The notes: a model not told the origin generated them from the letters alone. A DNA stretch of 64,000 bases from Bacillus sp. KH172YL63 (GCF_011398925.1 NZ_AP022842.1:2964001-3028000); one strand, 5' to 3'; positions 46,128 through 55,730 are shown, counted from the first letter of the stretch. A program made the numbers and translations.

Positions 46128-46502
46128 CTATTCCCCCTCCCTCTTATTCAAATATTTCTTTACGCCTTGAATCATTTCCGCCTTCGTCAATCCAAGTTCT
46201 TCCATATTATTAATGAATGACTGGATGACCTCAGCCTGCACTTTTTCATTTATCACCGAAAGAATCTCTTCCCTTTCAGTCACAAATGTCCCTTGACCTC
46301 TTTTCGTCTCCACAATGTCCATCCTCTCCAGTTCACTGTAAGTACGTTGAATGGTATTCGGATTCACCCCGGATTGTACGGCCATTTCCCTGACAGAAGG
46401 CAGTTTATCTCCGGGGGATAATTCCTTCCTGACGATTCTCCTGATGATCCGGTCTGCTATTTGGACGTAAATCGGCTTGGATGCAGCATATTCTTCCGTC
46501 AT
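46128..46502 (-). CDS. yhcF: GntR-family (YtrA subfamily) regulator, YhcF-like
   Basis: A 124-residue repressor with only the N-terminal winged helix ([50 protein letters not shown]) and a short helical tail, as in the YtrA subfamily that controls ABC transporter operons. It probably binds the inverted repeat over the operon promoter at 47314-47337. Cell-wall antibiotics induce the related ytr operon; the signal here is unknown. Confidence 0.9.
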   Translation of the reverse strand: MTEEYAASKPIYVQIADRIIRRIVRKELSPGDKLPSVREMAVQSGVNPNTIQRTYSELERMDIVETKRGQGTFVTEREEILSVINEKVQAEVIQSFINNMEELGLTKAEMIQGVKKYLNKREGE

Positions 46503-46505
46503 AGC

Positions 46506-47285
46506 CTACACCTCAACTCTGCGGTCGAGAAGCCTGCAGGAAATGGTAAGGATGATGACCATGATCAGTGCCTCAAAGAGAAAAGGCATGACAGGCAAAG
46601 GAATCATCACAGGGCTTAAACCCACATCCGCCTCATGGGCGCCTACCGATAAGAAAATCCCTGAACTGACCTCCACGGTGAACGTATCCAGGAAAAAGGT
46701 CTCCACCCTCTGAATGCTCATGAAGAAAGCGACAACCGTCTGATATATGATGATGAAGCCGATAATGAACAGCCAGCGGATATTCTTCAGTGTTGGATAT
46801 TTTGAGAGTGAGTGATAGAACGTCCACAGGAATATCACCCAGCCTGAAAAGTATAGACCAACGAGGGTCACACCCAGGTTGAAAAGAATTCCTTCTTTGA
46901 TCGGCCAATAGGAAAACAGGGAATCAGCGGGATACAGCACCATCATTAAGACGCCAAGCCCGTCGATCATCAACAGGGACAGCGTGGAGTAGATGAATGC
47001 AATGATCAGTTTTGGCAATAAGAGCATGAAGCCATTGTGGGGACTGTGCAGCCAAAGCTGCGTTTTTCCTTCCAAGCGGAGCATGGAGCCTATCATCCCC
47101 GGAAGACATGTGATGTGCAGCACACCGATCATGATAAGAAACAGTTGGGACATCCTCAGTTCATTCGAATGGTGCCCGATGATCACCCCAATGAGAAAAA
47201 GCAGCAGAATAATGACAATCCAGCTATAAAACCAAAGGATTGATGTTTTAAAATCTTTCCAGAGGAGTCCTGTAAAAGCACTCAT
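46506..47285 (-). CDS. yhcE: ABC transporter permease, YhcE-like
   Basis: A 259-residue protein with six hydrophobic segments, starting MSAFTGLLWKDFKTSILWFYSW. It is the first gene of the operon. ATG 47285 has AGGAAGTG just upstream; an upstream extension would cross the promoter. Order yhcE-F-G-H-I is the same as in B. subtilis, although there the operon lies elsewhere on the chromosome. Confidence 0.82.
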   Translation of the reverse strand: MSAFTGLLWKDFKTSILWFYSWIVIILLLFLIGVIIGHHSNELRMSQLFLIMIGVLHITCLPGMIGSMLRLEGKTQLWLHSPHNGFMLLLPKLIIAFIYSTLSLLMIDGLGVLMMVLYPADSLFSYWPIKEGILFNLGVTLVGLYFSGWVIFLWTFYHSLSKYPTLKNIRWLFIIGFIIIYQTVVAFFMSIQRVETFFLDTFTVEVSSGIFLSVGAHEADVGLSPVMIPLPVMPFLFEALIMVIILTISCRLLDRRVEV

Positions 47286-47313
47286 TTGTTCACTTCCTAT
47301 TTCTTCGCGTTTT

Positions 47314-47357
47314 AGTGTTCTAGTTAGATAGTACACTGACACAACATGGCTCGTCAA
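47314..47357 (-). promoter_or_regulatory. Promoter and GntR operator of the yhcEFGHI-like operon
   Basis: TTGACG (47357-47352), an 18-nt spacer and TACTAT (47333-47328) form a sigma-A promoter. A near-perfect inverted repeat AGTGTTCTA/TAGTACACT (47314-47337) covers the -10, so a bound YhcF-type repressor would block RNA polymerase. Confidence 0.8.
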
Positions 47358-47426
47358 TCCTTTTTTACCTATTAATGGAATTATTTTTCCGGACGTATGA
47401 GTAAAACTAGGAGAAGAGGAGTGTGA

Positions 47427-47798
47427 ATGATGGAGAAGAAAAAGTGTCCCTGGACCCCGGCTGAAGAAAAGCTTCTCAAGGAAATCGTCCAGGATCATAT
47501 AGAAAGAGGAAAATCCAAAAAAGAAGCATTCATTGCGGCATCAAGTAAAATCAACAGAAGTCCCGGAACATGTTCGCAACGCTATTACAAAAAAATCAAT
47601 TCATATCAGACAAACCTTACATTGGAAGCATGCATCGAATTTTTACGGCAAGCACACGCCCATAGACAGCTGTTGAAAGAAAGAGACGATCTCCTATCCA
47701 GGCAAACTGAAATGAAGAAACAATACCACACCCAACGTGATTATTATGAAAAAATGATGGATCTTCTCTCCATTTTGAAGAAAGCAGAAAATGAATAA
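47427..47798 (+). CDS. RsfA-like Myb/SANT-type DNA-binding protein
   Basis: A 123-residue protein. The N-terminal half (CPWTPAEEKLLKEIVQDHIE...AFIAASSKINRSPGTCSQRYYKKI) is a Myb/SANT-like helix-turn-helix, as in the prespore regulator RsfA and YlbO. The C-terminal half (RQLLKERDDLLSRQTEMKKQ) is a predicted coiled coil for dimerization. AGAGGAG precedes the ATG by about 5 nt; ATG 47430 is also possible. A sporulation role is inferred from the family, not shown. It is divergent from the yhc operon. Confidence 0.72.
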   Translation: MMEKKKCPWTPAEEKLLKEIVQDHIERGKSKKEAFIAASSKINRSPGTCSQRYYKKINSYQTNLTLEACIEFLRQAHAHRQLLKERDDLLSRQTEMKKQYHTQRDYYEKMMDLLSILKKAENE

Positions 47799-47833
47799 AC
47801 ATAAAGAGGCTGGACAAAAGGGTGTCCGCCAAT

Positions 47834-47879
47834 AAAAAAATCCGAACGAAGTCGAAAATCTACTTCGTTCGGATTTTTT
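47834..47879. terminator. ATCCGAACGA-family hairpin, copy 4 (RsfA-like gene/tcdA junction)
   Basis: AAAAAAATCCGAACGAAGT pairs almost perfectly with ACTTCGTTCGGATTTTTT-type sequence around a short loop; this is the cleanest copy of the family. The left flank GAGGCTGGACAAAAGGGTGTCC (two short pieces, 47808-47827) resembles the flank of copy 3. Confidence 0.92.
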
Positions 47880-48054
47880 ATGCTACCACTATTATTAGAC
47901 GATAATGTGAGCATCTACGGTTCGAGACTGTGGAATTAAAAAATTGCCATAGCAGTGAATCAAGGGAAATTGTAATTGAATGACGATGATCACTACTATT
48001 AAGAAGATGAATAAGCAGTAATTCAATGATTTTTTGGTTTTTTTATCTTAGTTA

Positions 48055-48228
48055 GTTGATTGGAGCGGAAGATGCTCGACTCCTGCGGGAAACGCTGGAC
48101 AGGTGAGACCCCGCAGGCGCAGCCGAGGAGGCTCACCGCCAGCCCCGCGGAAAGCGAGCATCTGGAGCGGAAATCAACTGCACCTAACTTATCTAAAAGC
48201 AACAATGTTTACGAAAACAGCCTTTGGG
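48055..48228. repeat. MITE-like palindromic element with outer arm
   Basis: The core 48055-48178 is bounded by GTTGATTGGAGCGGAAG and GGAGCGGAAATCAAC with GATGCTCG/CGAGCATC inside. Its centre holds GACTCCTGCGGG, GTGAGACCCCGCAGG, GGCTCACC and CCCCGCGG, which can fold into a cross-shaped structure. An arm TCTAAAAGCAACAATGTTT (48191-48209) and ACGAAAACAGCC follows. This family is very common in Bacillaceae (from memory). No coding sequence is supported. Confidence 0.78.
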
Positions 48229-48242
48229 AAAGAAAAGAACGA

Positions 48243-49007
48243 TTATTTGTCTTTTACCCTCTTGATTTCAATATCCTTCAATAATTGGTTGATTACATGA
48301 CTGGCTGCAATCAGACCAGCTACTGATGGAACGAATGCATTTGAGGAAGGAGGAAGCTGTGCTTTACGGATTTTCGCATCATCTTTCCCTACTTCTTTAC
48401 GGATTTCTTCCCGGATGACGATTGGACTTTCATCAGAGAATACAACCGTCACACCCTTTTTGATTCCTTCTTTTTTCAGGCGGGTACGGATGACCTTTGC
48501 AATCGGGTCGGTATGGGTTTTGCTGATATCCGCAATCTGGAAGCGGGTCGGATCGTTTTTGTTCGCAGCGCCCATGCTCGCAATCAATGGAATGTCACGC
48601 TTCAGGCATTCTTTCATCAAATGGATTTTATAAGAAATCGTATCAGAAGCATCGATAACAAAATCCAATCCTTGATTAAAGAACTCCTCATACGTTTCTT
48701 CTGTGTAAAACATCTTTAATGCAATGACTTCGCAGTCTGGATTAATATCTTTGATACGGTCCCTCATCAGGTCCACTTTCGGTTGACCTACTGTCGAAAG
48801 TAAGGCGTGCACCTGACGGTTGACGTTTGTGATATCAACATCATCTTTATCCACTAGAACAAGACGGCCTACACCTGACCTCGCTAAAGCTTCAGCTGCA
48901 AAGGATCCGACTCCCCCGATTCCAAGTACTGCCACCGTGCTATCTTTAAGGGTTTGAATTCCTTGTTTGCCGATCGCTAGTTCATTTCGTGAAAACTGGT
49001 GTAGCAA
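48243..49007 (-). CDS. tcdA: tRNA threonylcarbamoyladenosine dehydratase TcdA (YrvM)
   Basis: TcdA cyclizes t6A at tRNA position 37 to ct6A using ATP. The 254-residue E1-like protein has GIGGVGSFAAEALARSGV (residues 30-47), LVDKDDVDITNVNRQ, and later ASMGAANKNDPTRF. TTG 49007 is chosen as the start since GGAG lies 8 nt upstream and the product (M)LHQFSRNELAIGKQG then matches B. subtilis YrvM in length. It lies beside the 6S RNA gene, as in B. subtilis. Confidence 0.93.
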   Translation of the reverse strand: MLHQFSRNELAIGKQGIQTLKDSTVAVLGIGGVGSFAAEALARSGVGRLVLVDKDDVDITNVNRQVHALLSTVGQPKVDLMRDRIKDINPDCEVIALKMFYTEETYEEFFNQGLDFVIDASDTISYKIHLMKECLKRDIPLIASMGAANKNDPTRFQIADISKTHTDPIAKVIRTRLKKEGIKKGVTVVFSDESPIVIREEIRKEVGKDDAKIRKAQLPPSSNAFVPSVAGLIAASHVINQLLKDIEIKRVKDK

Positions 49008-49183
49008 AATAATCAACTCCATTATAAGTATTCAACTAGGTTTATACTGAATTAGAATAAAGGAAACAGGGCCGAAAATCAATATGAAATGTTGGCCATA
49101 GCTTTCGTTTACCCTATTTCGGGCTTCTTTAGTCAAGGACCAAGGCTGAATCTGCACGCTGCCCAGATCTGAAAAACAAGCGC

Positions 49184-49214
49184 AAAAGAGCCAGGCTGTC
49201 TTCAGCCTGGCTCT
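49184..49214 (-). terminator. Terminator downstream of 6S RNA
   Basis: AGAGCCAGGCTG (49187-49198) pairs perfectly with CAGCCTGGCTCT (49203-49214); the plus-strand A-run just left is a U-run in the transcript. It probably stops read-through from aspS and the 6S gene before tcdA. Confidence 0.9.
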
Positions 49215-49251
49215 AGGATTATATAGGTTCTATTAATTGAAAAATGATTGG

Positions 49252-49440
49252 TCGAGTCCCAATCGTGCCGTCGCCATCGTGTCCTTCGTTTTGAACCCGC
49301 TCTCGGCAGGTGGGTGCTCTATTCCACTATTTGTTAGTCCTCGGAATGAGGCATGAACGCCTAGCAGAAACGTCAAGCTCCCGAAGTTTGAAGTGTTCGG
49401 TCAAAACTGTTAGGTAAAAACGTCGCACACATCAGGACTC
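49252..49440 (-). ncRNA. bsrA: 6S RNA (6S-1 type, bsrA)
   Basis: 6S RNA mimics an open promoter and holds the sigma-A RNA polymerase in stationary phase. The segment lies between aspS and tcdA (yrvM), where B. subtilis has bsrA. On the minus strand it begins GAGTCCTGATGTG, carries TTTTGACCGAACACTTC and CTTCGGGAGCTTGAC as in B. subtilis 6S-1, and ends GATTGGGACTCG, which closes the terminal stem with the 5' end. Length is about 189 nt. The 5' end predicted from the promoter is about 12-15 nt further out, consistent with the 5' trimming known for 6S-1. Ends are estimated. Confidence 0.92.
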
Positions 49441-49456
49441 GTTTGTGATTGATTAA

Positions 49457-49485
49457 ATAATACCATATCAATCTCTGTATTTCAA
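49457..49485 (-). promoter_or_regulatory. Sigma-A promoter of 6S RNA
   Basis: TTGAAA (49485-49480), 17-nt spacer and TATTAT (49462-49457) on the minus strand. The start is predicted near 49450-49454. Confidence 0.8.
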
Positions 49486-49511
49486 CGAATGACCCCCGGA
49501 ATTTATTTACA

Positions 49512-51278
49512 TCATTCTACATCCAGCGACAAAGACAGTTCTTTCAACTGATCTTCACTCACTCCACCAGGCGCATCGGTCAATACGCAGCTTGCACTCG
49601 CCGTTTTCGGGAAGGCAATTGTATCACGCAGGTTCGTGCGTCCTGCAAGAAGCATGACTAAGCGGTCAAGTCCCAGTGCGATACCGCCGTGTGGAGGCGT
49701 TCCGTATTCGAATGCTTCCAGTAAGAAACCGAATTGGGCTTCTGCTTCTTCTTTAGAGAAGCCAAGTACTTTGAACATTTTCTCCTGAATATCACGCTCG
49801 TAAATACGAAGTGATCCACCGCCCAGCTCGTAGCCATTCAACACAAGGTCATATGCTTCTGCACGGATTGAAGCAGGATCCGTTTCGAAAAGGTCCAGGT
49901 CTTCCCTGACAGGCATCGTGAATGGATGGTGTGCTGCGTAATAACGGTTTTCACCTTCGTCATACTCAAGCAGCGGCCAGTCTGTCACCCATAGGAAGTT
50001 GAATTTCGATTCATCGATCAATTTTAATTCTTTACCCAGTTTTAAACGGAGGGCACCAAGGGCATCGGCGACCACAGACTTCTTGTCAGCAACAAAGAGT
50101 AATAAATCCCCTGTTTCAGCGTCTGCAGTAGAAGAAATTTGGGCTGCATCTTCTTCAGTGACAAATTTCGAGATCGGTCCTTTTAAGCCTTCTTCCTCCA
50201 CTTTCAGCCAAGCTAGTCCTTTTGCACCGTAGCGTGAAACGAATTCTGTCAGGCCATCGATGTCTTTACGGGAATAAGATGACGCCCCGCCTTTTACGTT
50301 GATCAGTTTGACTTGACCGCCATTTGCGACTGCGCCGGCAAATACTTTGAATCCTGATTCTTTGACAATTTCAGAAACGTCGATCAGCTCCATACCGAAG
50401 CGTGTGTCTGGTTTGTCAGAACCATAACGGCTCATGGCTTCATCGTATGTCATTCGCGGAATTGGTAATGATACGTCCACTTCTTTCACATCGTTCATCA
50501 GCTTTTTCATCATGTCTTCAACAAGTGCGATGATTTGCTCTTTATCCATGAAGCTCATTTCCATATCGACCTGAGTAAACTCAGGCTGACGGTCTGCCCT
50601 AAGGTCTTCATCACGGAAGCAGCGAGCGATTTGATAATAACGGTCAAAGCCTGACACCATCAATAATTGCTTGAAGATTTGCGGTGATTGAGGAAGTGCA
50701 TAGAATTCCCCTTTGTGCACCCGGCTTGGAACAAGATAATCCCTTGCCCCTTCAGGTGTGCTCTTTGTCAGGATCGGTGTTTCAACATCCAGGAATCCAT
50801 TGTCGTTCAGGAAATTCCGGAATGATGTCGTCACATTATGACGCATTTTGAACGTTTCGAGCATCGCAGGACGGCGAAGGTCTACATAGCGGTATTTCAA
50901 GCGAACATCCTCTGACACTTCCATTTGATCGTCGATCATGAATGGAGGTGTTTTCGCTTCGTTGATGATTTGAACGTCATCTGCCTGAATTTCCACACTT
51001 CCTGTTTTCAGGTTGGGGTTCACCGTTCCTTCTCCCCTAGCTACGACTGTACCGGTCACACTCAATACGTACTCATTCCGGATCTTCTCGGCAAGTGCAA
51101 GCGCCTCACTTGATACATCTGGATTAAAGACGACCTGGACGATGCCTTCTCTGTCACGAAGATCGATGAAGATCAATCCTCCCAGGTCTCTTCTTTTTTG
51201 TACCCAGCCTTTGATCGTGATTTTTTCACCGATATATGATTCTGTTATTTCTCCGCAATATGCCGTTCTTCTTGTCAT
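49512..51278 (-). CDS. aspS: Aspartyl-tRNA synthetase AspS
   Basis: AspS charges tRNA-Asp. The 588-residue bacterial-type protein has the N-terminal anticodon-binding OB domain ([22 protein letters not shown]), class II motif 2 ([19 protein letters not shown], two overlapping pieces), the bacterial GAD insertion domain (about residues 290-420) and motif 3 ([11 protein letters not shown]). It lies 30 nt downstream of hisS and shares its T-box leader. Whether a separate tRNA-Asn amidation route is used cannot be judged here. Confidence 0.97.
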   Translation of the reverse strand: MTRRTAYCGEITESYIGEKITIKGWVQKRRDLGGLIFIDLRDREGIVQVVFNPDVSSEALALAEKIRNEYVLSVTGTVVARGEGTVNPNLKTGSVEIQADDVQIINEAKTPPFMIDDQMEVSEDVRLKYRYVDLRRPAMLETFKMRHNVTTSFRNFLNDNGFLDVETPILTKSTPEGARDYLVPSRVHKGEFYALPQSPQIFKQLLMVSGFDRYYQIARCFRDEDLRADRQPEFTQVDMEMSFMDKEQIIALVEDMMKKLMNDVKEVDVSLPIPRMTYDEAMSRYGSDKPDTRFGMELIDVSEIVKESGFKVFAGAVANGGQVKLINVKGGASSYSRKDIDGLTEFVSRYGAKGLAWLKVEEEGLKGPISKFVTEEDAAQISSTADAETGDLLLFVADKKSVVADALGALRLKLGKELKLIDESKFNFLWVTDWPLLEYDEGENRYYAAHHPFTMPVREDLDLFETDPASIRAEAYDLVLNGYELGGGSLRIYERDIQEKMFKVLGFSKEEAEAQFGFLLEAFEYGTPPHGGIALGLDRLVMLLAGRTNLRDTIAFPKTASASCVLTDAPGGVSEDQLKELSLSLDVE

Positions 51279-51308
51279 GCTTTCTCCTCCTCGTCTAATC
51301 CTTCTGTT

Positions 51309-52583
51309 CTATTTGCCAAGCTTGAGTTTGATATTTTCCACAAAACGGTCGAGGTCCACTTCTTCCTGCTCGCCTGTCGTCATATCCTTCAGGTTGATTT
51401 TGTTTTCCTGTATTTCATTGTCGCCTATCACGGCTACATATTTTGCTTCATAGCGGTCTGCCGCTTTGAATTGACCTTTGACTTTACGGTCCAGGTAATC
51501 CTTCTCAGAAGATACACCGGCCGCTCTTAATGTGTGGAGAAGCTTGACTGCATAATCCTTTGCCTCTTCCCCCATGGAAACGATGAAACAGTCAACACCC
51601 TGCTCGATAGGCAGTTCGACCTTTTCCGCTTCTAATGCTGAAAGCAGCCTTTCGATACTGAAGGCAAAACCGATCCCTGGTGTTTCAGGGCCGCCTACCA
51701 TTTCGACAAGGCCATTGTAGCGTCCTCCCCCGCAAAGCGTGGTGATCGCGCCGAATCCTTCTGCATCACTCATGATTTCAAAAGCTGTGTGATTATAGTA
51801 ATCAAGTCCCCTTACAAGCGTCGGATCGACGACGAATTCCACATCCATTGCAGAAAGGTGAGCCTGAACCTTTTCAAAATAAGCCTTTGATTCGTCATTT
51901 AAATAGTCCAGGATAGAAGGTGCCGTCGCCATCAACTCATGATCACGATCCTTTTTACAATCGAGGATCCTGAGCGGGTTCTTCTCTAATCGGTTCTGAC
52001 AATCTCCACAGAACTCTTCGATCCTTGGCTGGAAGTGGTTGATCAGCGCTTCCCTGTGAGCGTCCCTGCTGCCCGCATCGCCGAGGCTGTTGATGACGAG
52101 CTTTAATTGAGTGAGACCCAATTCCTTATAGATCCCCATCGCCAACGAAATCACTTCTGCATCGATTGCCGGATCTTCACTTCCGAGAGCTTCCACCCCG
52201 AACTGGACGAATTGACGATAACGGCCCGCCTGCGGTCTTTCATAACGGAACATCGGTCCTGCATAATAAAGCTTTGTCGGTTGATTCGGGTTGCCGAACA
52301 TTTTATTCCCAACGAAAGAGCGGACAACGGAAGCCGTTCCTTCCGGCCTCAATGCAAGGCTCCTGCCTCCCCGGTCTTCAAACATATACATTTCCTTCTG
52401 GACGATATCGGTCGTATCCCCGACGCCCCGTGTGAATAGTTCGCTCGCTTCAAAAATCGGCGTGCGGATTTCTTTATACTGATAGTTGCGGCAAAGGGTC
52501 TTTGCCACTTCCTCTACATACTGCCACTTTTCTACTTCACCAGGCAGAATATCCTGTGTACCTCTTGGAATCTGAATGGACAA
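51309..52583 (-). CDS. hisS: Histidyl-tRNA synthetase HisS
   Basis: HisS charges tRNA-His. The 424-residue protein begins (M)[15 protein letters not shown] and shows motif 2 [18 protein letters not shown], the histidine-specific [14 protein letters not shown] and [15 protein letters not shown]. Start TTG 52583 has AAGGAGG 8 nt upstream and gives the same length as B. subtilis HisS (424). First gene of the hisS-aspS operon. Confidence 0.97.
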   Translation of the reverse strand: MSIQIPRGTQDILPGEVEKWQYVEEVAKTLCRNYQYKEIRTPIFEASELFTRGVGDTTDIVQKEMYMFEDRGGRSLALRPEGTASVVRSFVGNKMFGNPNQPTKLYYAGPMFRYERPQAGRYRQFVQFGVEALGSEDPAIDAEVISLAMGIYKELGLTQLKLVINSLGDAGSRDAHREALINHFQPRIEEFCGDCQNRLEKNPLRILDCKKDRDHELMATAPSILDYLNDESKAYFEKVQAHLSAMDVEFVVDPTLVRGLDYYNHTAFEIMSDAEGFGAITTLCGGGRYNGLVEMVGGPETPGIGFAFSIERLLSALEAEKVELPIEQGVDCFIVSMGEEAKDYAVKLLHTLRAAGVSSEKDYLDRKVKGQFKAADRYEAKYVAVIGDNEIQENKINLKDMTTGEQEEVDLDRFVENIKLKLGK

Positions 52584-52625
52584 GATGATTTCCTCCTTCT
52601 TACCTTTAAATTTAAATTTATGTAA

Positions 52626-52902
52626 ATAAAAAAAGCCCTCAATCCCTTGTATCATATACAAGGGACGAGAGCTGTTATTCCCGTGGTGCCACCCTAATTG
52701 AGATCTATAAGACCTCCACTTAGCCAGTTAACGCCTGGTACGTTCATCTCCTACTAAAGGGACTTTTTCAGAGAGAAACCTCCTGAGTGTTCATTCACTA
52801 AGTCACATTGTAGAAATGCTTTCAGCCGGGGCATTTCCTCTCTTTACAAGTGGGGTTCAGCTACTGTGCTCGATCAACGGTTTTTGTAAATGTTATTTTA
52901 TT
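52626..52902 (-). promoter_or_regulatory. T-box leader of hisS-aspS (histidine specifier CAC)
   Basis: The minus strand has the T-box core AGGGTGGCACCACGG (near 52681-52695), then a terminator, TCCCTTGTAT paired with ATACAAGGGA and a U-run (52626-52672). In the stem I region GAACACTCAGG places CAC (His) as the likely specifier. Uncharged tRNA-His would induce both synthetases. Confidence 0.92.
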
Positions 52903-52908
52903 TCTATA

Positions 52909-52937
52909 ATGATACGGATGCACCAACCCCATGTCAA
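52909..52937 (-). promoter_or_regulatory. Sigma-A promoter of hisS-aspS
   Basis: TTGACA (52937-52932), 17-nt spacer and TATCAT (52914-52909) on the minus strand. One mismatch to the consensus. The start is near 52902. Confidence 0.88.
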
Positions 52938-52956
52938 GAGGTTAAAGAAAATTTCG

Positions 52957-53157
52957 TCACGATCTCTCCATTTTCTTCTTTAACAACTTCACTTCCCTCA
53001 AGGTAAGCCCGAACTCAGATGCAAGCTCCACATTCAATGCATCTTTTTCCCTAGCTAAAAATTGATGAAAATCCACATCAAATAATTGATTGTCACCATT
53101 GGCATTCATAAATCCTTTTTCACTTGACCTCACATCACTCATCCTTTCAAAAAACAT
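52957..53157 (-). CDS. yrzK: YrzK-like small protein
   Basis: A protein of about 66 residues whose conserved part is VDFHQFLAREKDALNVELAS and EFGLTLREVKLLKKKMERS, a helix-turn-helix-like end resembling sigma-factor region 4 fragments. It sits between hisS and yrvJ, where B. subtilis has yrzK. Function unknown. The start is uncertain: ATG 53157 has GGGG at a good distance, while ATG 53142 and ATG 53109 have poorer spacing. Confidence 0.65.
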   Translation of the reverse strand: MFFERMSDVRSSEKGFMNANGDNQLFDVDFHQFLAREKDALNVELASEFGLTLREVKLLKKKMERS

Positions 53158-53343
53158 TCCTACCCCTATCATTTCCAATTACCTATTTTATTTTCGTCAT
53201 GAAGGAATTTTATTTTTTTTATCGTATTAAAACGTTAAGGATTCTATTGAGCCGGACGAATTTCACAATCACATTCAACAGTCAGGGTAAAAGATCCGAT
53301 ATATACTAAGGTAGTGGCAGCATACATACTGGAGGTGTAGAGA

Positions 53344-55101
53344 ATGAAGAAATTGATTGCATCACTATTGATCCTCCTCCTGATCGCCCCTGTGCAGCCC
53401 GGTGCACCTGCACATGCAGAATCTGGGGGCGTGACAATCAGTGTTTCCACGCTGAACGTCCGGACCGGACCGGGGTTGAGTTACCCTGTCTTGACCAAGG
53501 TACACCGGGGAGAATCGTACAATATAGTGGACACAGATAAAGAATGGTATAAAATACGGACGGAAGCCGGGGATGGCTGGGTGGCAGACTGGCTTGTTTC
53601 CGCCGATACCGTTTCGACAGGGAACCCTTCTACCAAGGAAGAAGGAACCGTCAATACAGACGGCCTCAGGATGAGAAAAGGACCAAGCACTGCCGATCAG
53701 GTGATCACCGTCTTAGATAAGGGCGATGCCGTAACCGTCACCGGTAAAGAAGGGGACTGGCTGAAGATCGAGAGCGGAAACACCAGCGGATGGGTGCACA
53801 GGGAATACATAACGGGTGGGGTCGATACCCAAGCCTCCTCATCAAGACGAAGTGAGAATAAACAAGGGATCATCACCGATAACGCCTTAAATGTGCGCAA
53901 GTCCCCTTCCATTCAAAGCTCCGTGCTTGGCGTGTTAAACAGAGGAGATCAGGTCGAGGTGACCGGAAGCGTATCAGGCTGGTATGAAATCGCCTTTGGT
54001 GACACAAAAGCATGGATCAGCGAAAGATACGTAGAGTTTTCTTCAGGGGGTGGCGGCGCCAATGCAAACCCACCCGCAGAACGGGGAGACGCTTCAACTG
54101 AACTTCTTGGCATCATTACCGTCCACGGATTGAATGTCAGGGATGAAACTTCCCTAAACGGGAAAGTCATCGGCAAAGTTTCCAAAGGGGAACGATTCAA
54201 GCTGTTAAAAGAAGACAACAACTGGTATCAAATCAAGCTCGATAATGGAAAAAAAGGCTGGATAGCGGGATGGTATGTTCAAAAAACGATGAATGTCCCT
54301 TCTGAAGGCAGTCGGGATACAGACAGCAGCGAAAACCTTACCATCTTATATAATGGGACAAATATCAGAAGCAGCGCCACTACACAATCCAGTGTCATCG
54401 AACGTGCTTCGAGCGGGGATTCTTTCCCGGTCGTCAGCAAAGACGGTGATTGGGTTGAAATTCAATTGGCAGACGGCCGTGCTGGATGGGTTGCAGGATG
54501 GGTCACTTCAATCCGGTCAGCTGCAGGGGAAAATACAGCACCTGCACGGGAAAGAAAAGGCGGGCTGCAAGGCAAGGTGATCGTGATCGATCCAGGTCAT
54601 GGCGGCAGGGACAGCGGAACAACGGGAGCAAGCGGCACGCTGGAAAAACTCCTGACCATGAAAACAGGCGAGCTTCTTGCTGAAAAGTTAAAAAGTGCCG
54701 GGGCAAAGGTTGTTTTGACAAGAAAGACGGATGAGTATTTATCATTACCATCCAGGGTCTCATTATCACATTATTATGAAGCTGATGCCTTCATCAGCAT
54801 CCACTTTGACAGCATCATGGATTCTTCGGTAGCCGGGCACACCACTTATTATTACCGGAGTCAGCAGAAAGAACTGGCCGAGGACATTCACGGCAGCCTG
54901 TCTGCACGATTACCGACTTCAGACCGGGGTGCCCGGGTCGGTGACTACCATGTGATCAGGGAAAACAATCGGCCTGCCGTCCTCTTGGAACTGGGCTTCC
55001 TCAGCAATCCAACTGAAGAAGCGAATGTAAACACACAGTACTTCCAAGACCTGGCATCGACGGCCATCTATCATGGACTGGGTGATTACTTCTCGAATTG
55101 A
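53344..55101 (+). CDS. yrvJ: N-acetylmuramoyl-L-alanine amidase YrvJ with five SH3b repeats
   Basis: A secreted wall hydrolase of 585 residues. A signal peptide (MKKLIASLLILLLIAPVQPG, cut near AHA-ES at residue 27) is followed by five SH3_3 (SH3b) domains at about residues 30-90, 98-157, 170-229, 253-312 and 328-388, each with an L/I-N-V/I-R or L-R-M-R strand and a closing G-W-V/I. The Amidase_3 domain (about 405-583) holds the zinc and catalytic residues in IDPGHGGRDSG, GTLEKLL, SIHFDS and LLELGFLSN. B. subtilis YrvJ has the same plan. GGAGGTG precedes the ATG. It is divergent from yrzK-hisS. Confidence 0.94.
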   Translation: MKKLIASLLILLLIAPVQPGAPAHAESGGVTISVSTLNVRTGPGLSYPVLTKVHRGESYNIVDTDKEWYKIRTEAGDGWVADWLVSADTVSTGNPSTKEEGTVNTDGLRMRKGPSTADQVITVLDKGDAVTVTGKEGDWLKIESGNTSGWVHREYITGGVDTQASSSRRSENKQGIITDNALNVRKSPSIQSSVLGVLNRGDQVEVTGSVSGWYEIAFGDTKAWISERYVEFSSGGGGANANPPAERGDASTELLGIITVHGLNVRDETSLNGKVIGKVSKGERFKLLKEDNNWYQIKLDNGKKGWIAGWYVQKTMNVPSEGSRDTDSSENLTILYNGTNIRSSATTQSSVIERASSGDSFPVVSKDGDWVEIQLADGRAGWVAGWVTSIRSAAGENTAPARERKGGLQGKVIVIDPGHGGRDSGTTGASGTLEKLLTMKTGELLAEKLKSAGAKVVLTRKTDEYLSLPSRVSLSHYYEADAFISIHFDSIMDSSVAGHTTYYYRSQQKELAEDIHGSLSARLPTSDRGARVGDYHVIRENNRPAVLLELGFLSNPTEEANVNTQYFQDLASTAIYHGLGDYFSN

Positions 55102-55145
55102 TGGACACCCGTCCTGATAGGGTTGGATTAAAAGGCTGATATACA

Positions 55146-55205
55146 AAGAAAATCCGAACGATCATTCGATCTCTCTCAGAAATCGAAGTCGTTCGGATTT
55201 TTTTA
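55146..55205. terminator. ATCCGAACGA-family hairpin, copy 5 (yrvJ/dtd junction)
   Basis: AAAATCCGAACGATCATTCGAT at the left pairs with ATCGAAGTCGTTCGGATTTT at the right (imperfect inside) and has A- and T-runs outside. Confidence 0.83.
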
Positions 55206-55276
55206 TGGTGATTGGGCCGGAGCGGGATGTTCAGCCTGAGCTCAAGCCTCTGATAGGCATGTAACCCCGTTTTAAT

Positions 55277-55717
55277 TTATTTGCTTTCGATGATCAGGGT
55301 CACAGGGCCATCGTTCGTCAATTGGACGTCCATCATAGCGCCAAAGACACCCGTTTCCACCTTCAGGTTCTTTTCCTTCAGAAAGGCATTGAATTGGTCA
55401 TACAACCCTTCCGCCTGGTCGGGCCTGGCCGCATTCATGAAGTTGGGCCTTCTTCCTTTCCGGCAATCACCGTAAAGGGTGAATTGGGAAATCGACAGAA
55501 TCTCTCCTTCTACATCGAGCAGGGAATGATTCATCTTCCCTTCTCCGTCTTCAAAGATGCGGAGATTCGCAACCTTATCCGCAACGTAGCGGGCATCTTC
55601 CACGGTATCCTCATGTGTGATGCCCACCAGCAATACGGCACCCGATGTGATTTCACCTTTCACTTCTCCATCTACGGTGACGGAGGCTTCTTTACTTCTT
55701 TGCAGTACAACTTTCAT
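55277..55717 (-). CDS. dtd: D-aminoacyl-tRNA deacylase Dtd (YrvI)
   Basis: Dtd removes D-amino acids (and glycine mis-attached to tRNA-Ala) from tRNA. The 146-residue protein has the chirality-reading [17 protein letters not shown] motif near residue 78 and the second motif [12 protein letters not shown] near the C-terminus. It lies 13 nt after relA, as in most Firmicutes, and ends before the copy 5 hairpin. Confidence 0.96.
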   Translation of the reverse strand: MKVVLQRSKEASVTVDGEVKGEITSGAVLLVGITHEDTVEDARYVADKVANLRIFEDGEGKMNHSLLDVEGEILSISQFTLYGDCRKGRRPNFMNAARPDQAEGLYDQFNAFLKEKNLKVETGVFGAMMDVQLTNDGPVTLIIESK

Positions 55718-55730
55718 AAAGAAATCTCCT

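Noticed and set aside
46506..47498. Longer yhcE reading starting at 47498
   Set aside because: It would cross the promoter and operator and overlap the divergent RsfA-like gene.
48055..48228. Open frames inside the palindromic element as genes
   Set aside because: They follow the inverted-repeat structure and have no binding site or family match.
49023..49183. A gene between tcdA and the 6S RNA terminator
   Set aside because: No frame with a start and binding site; the stretch looks like plain intergenic DNA.
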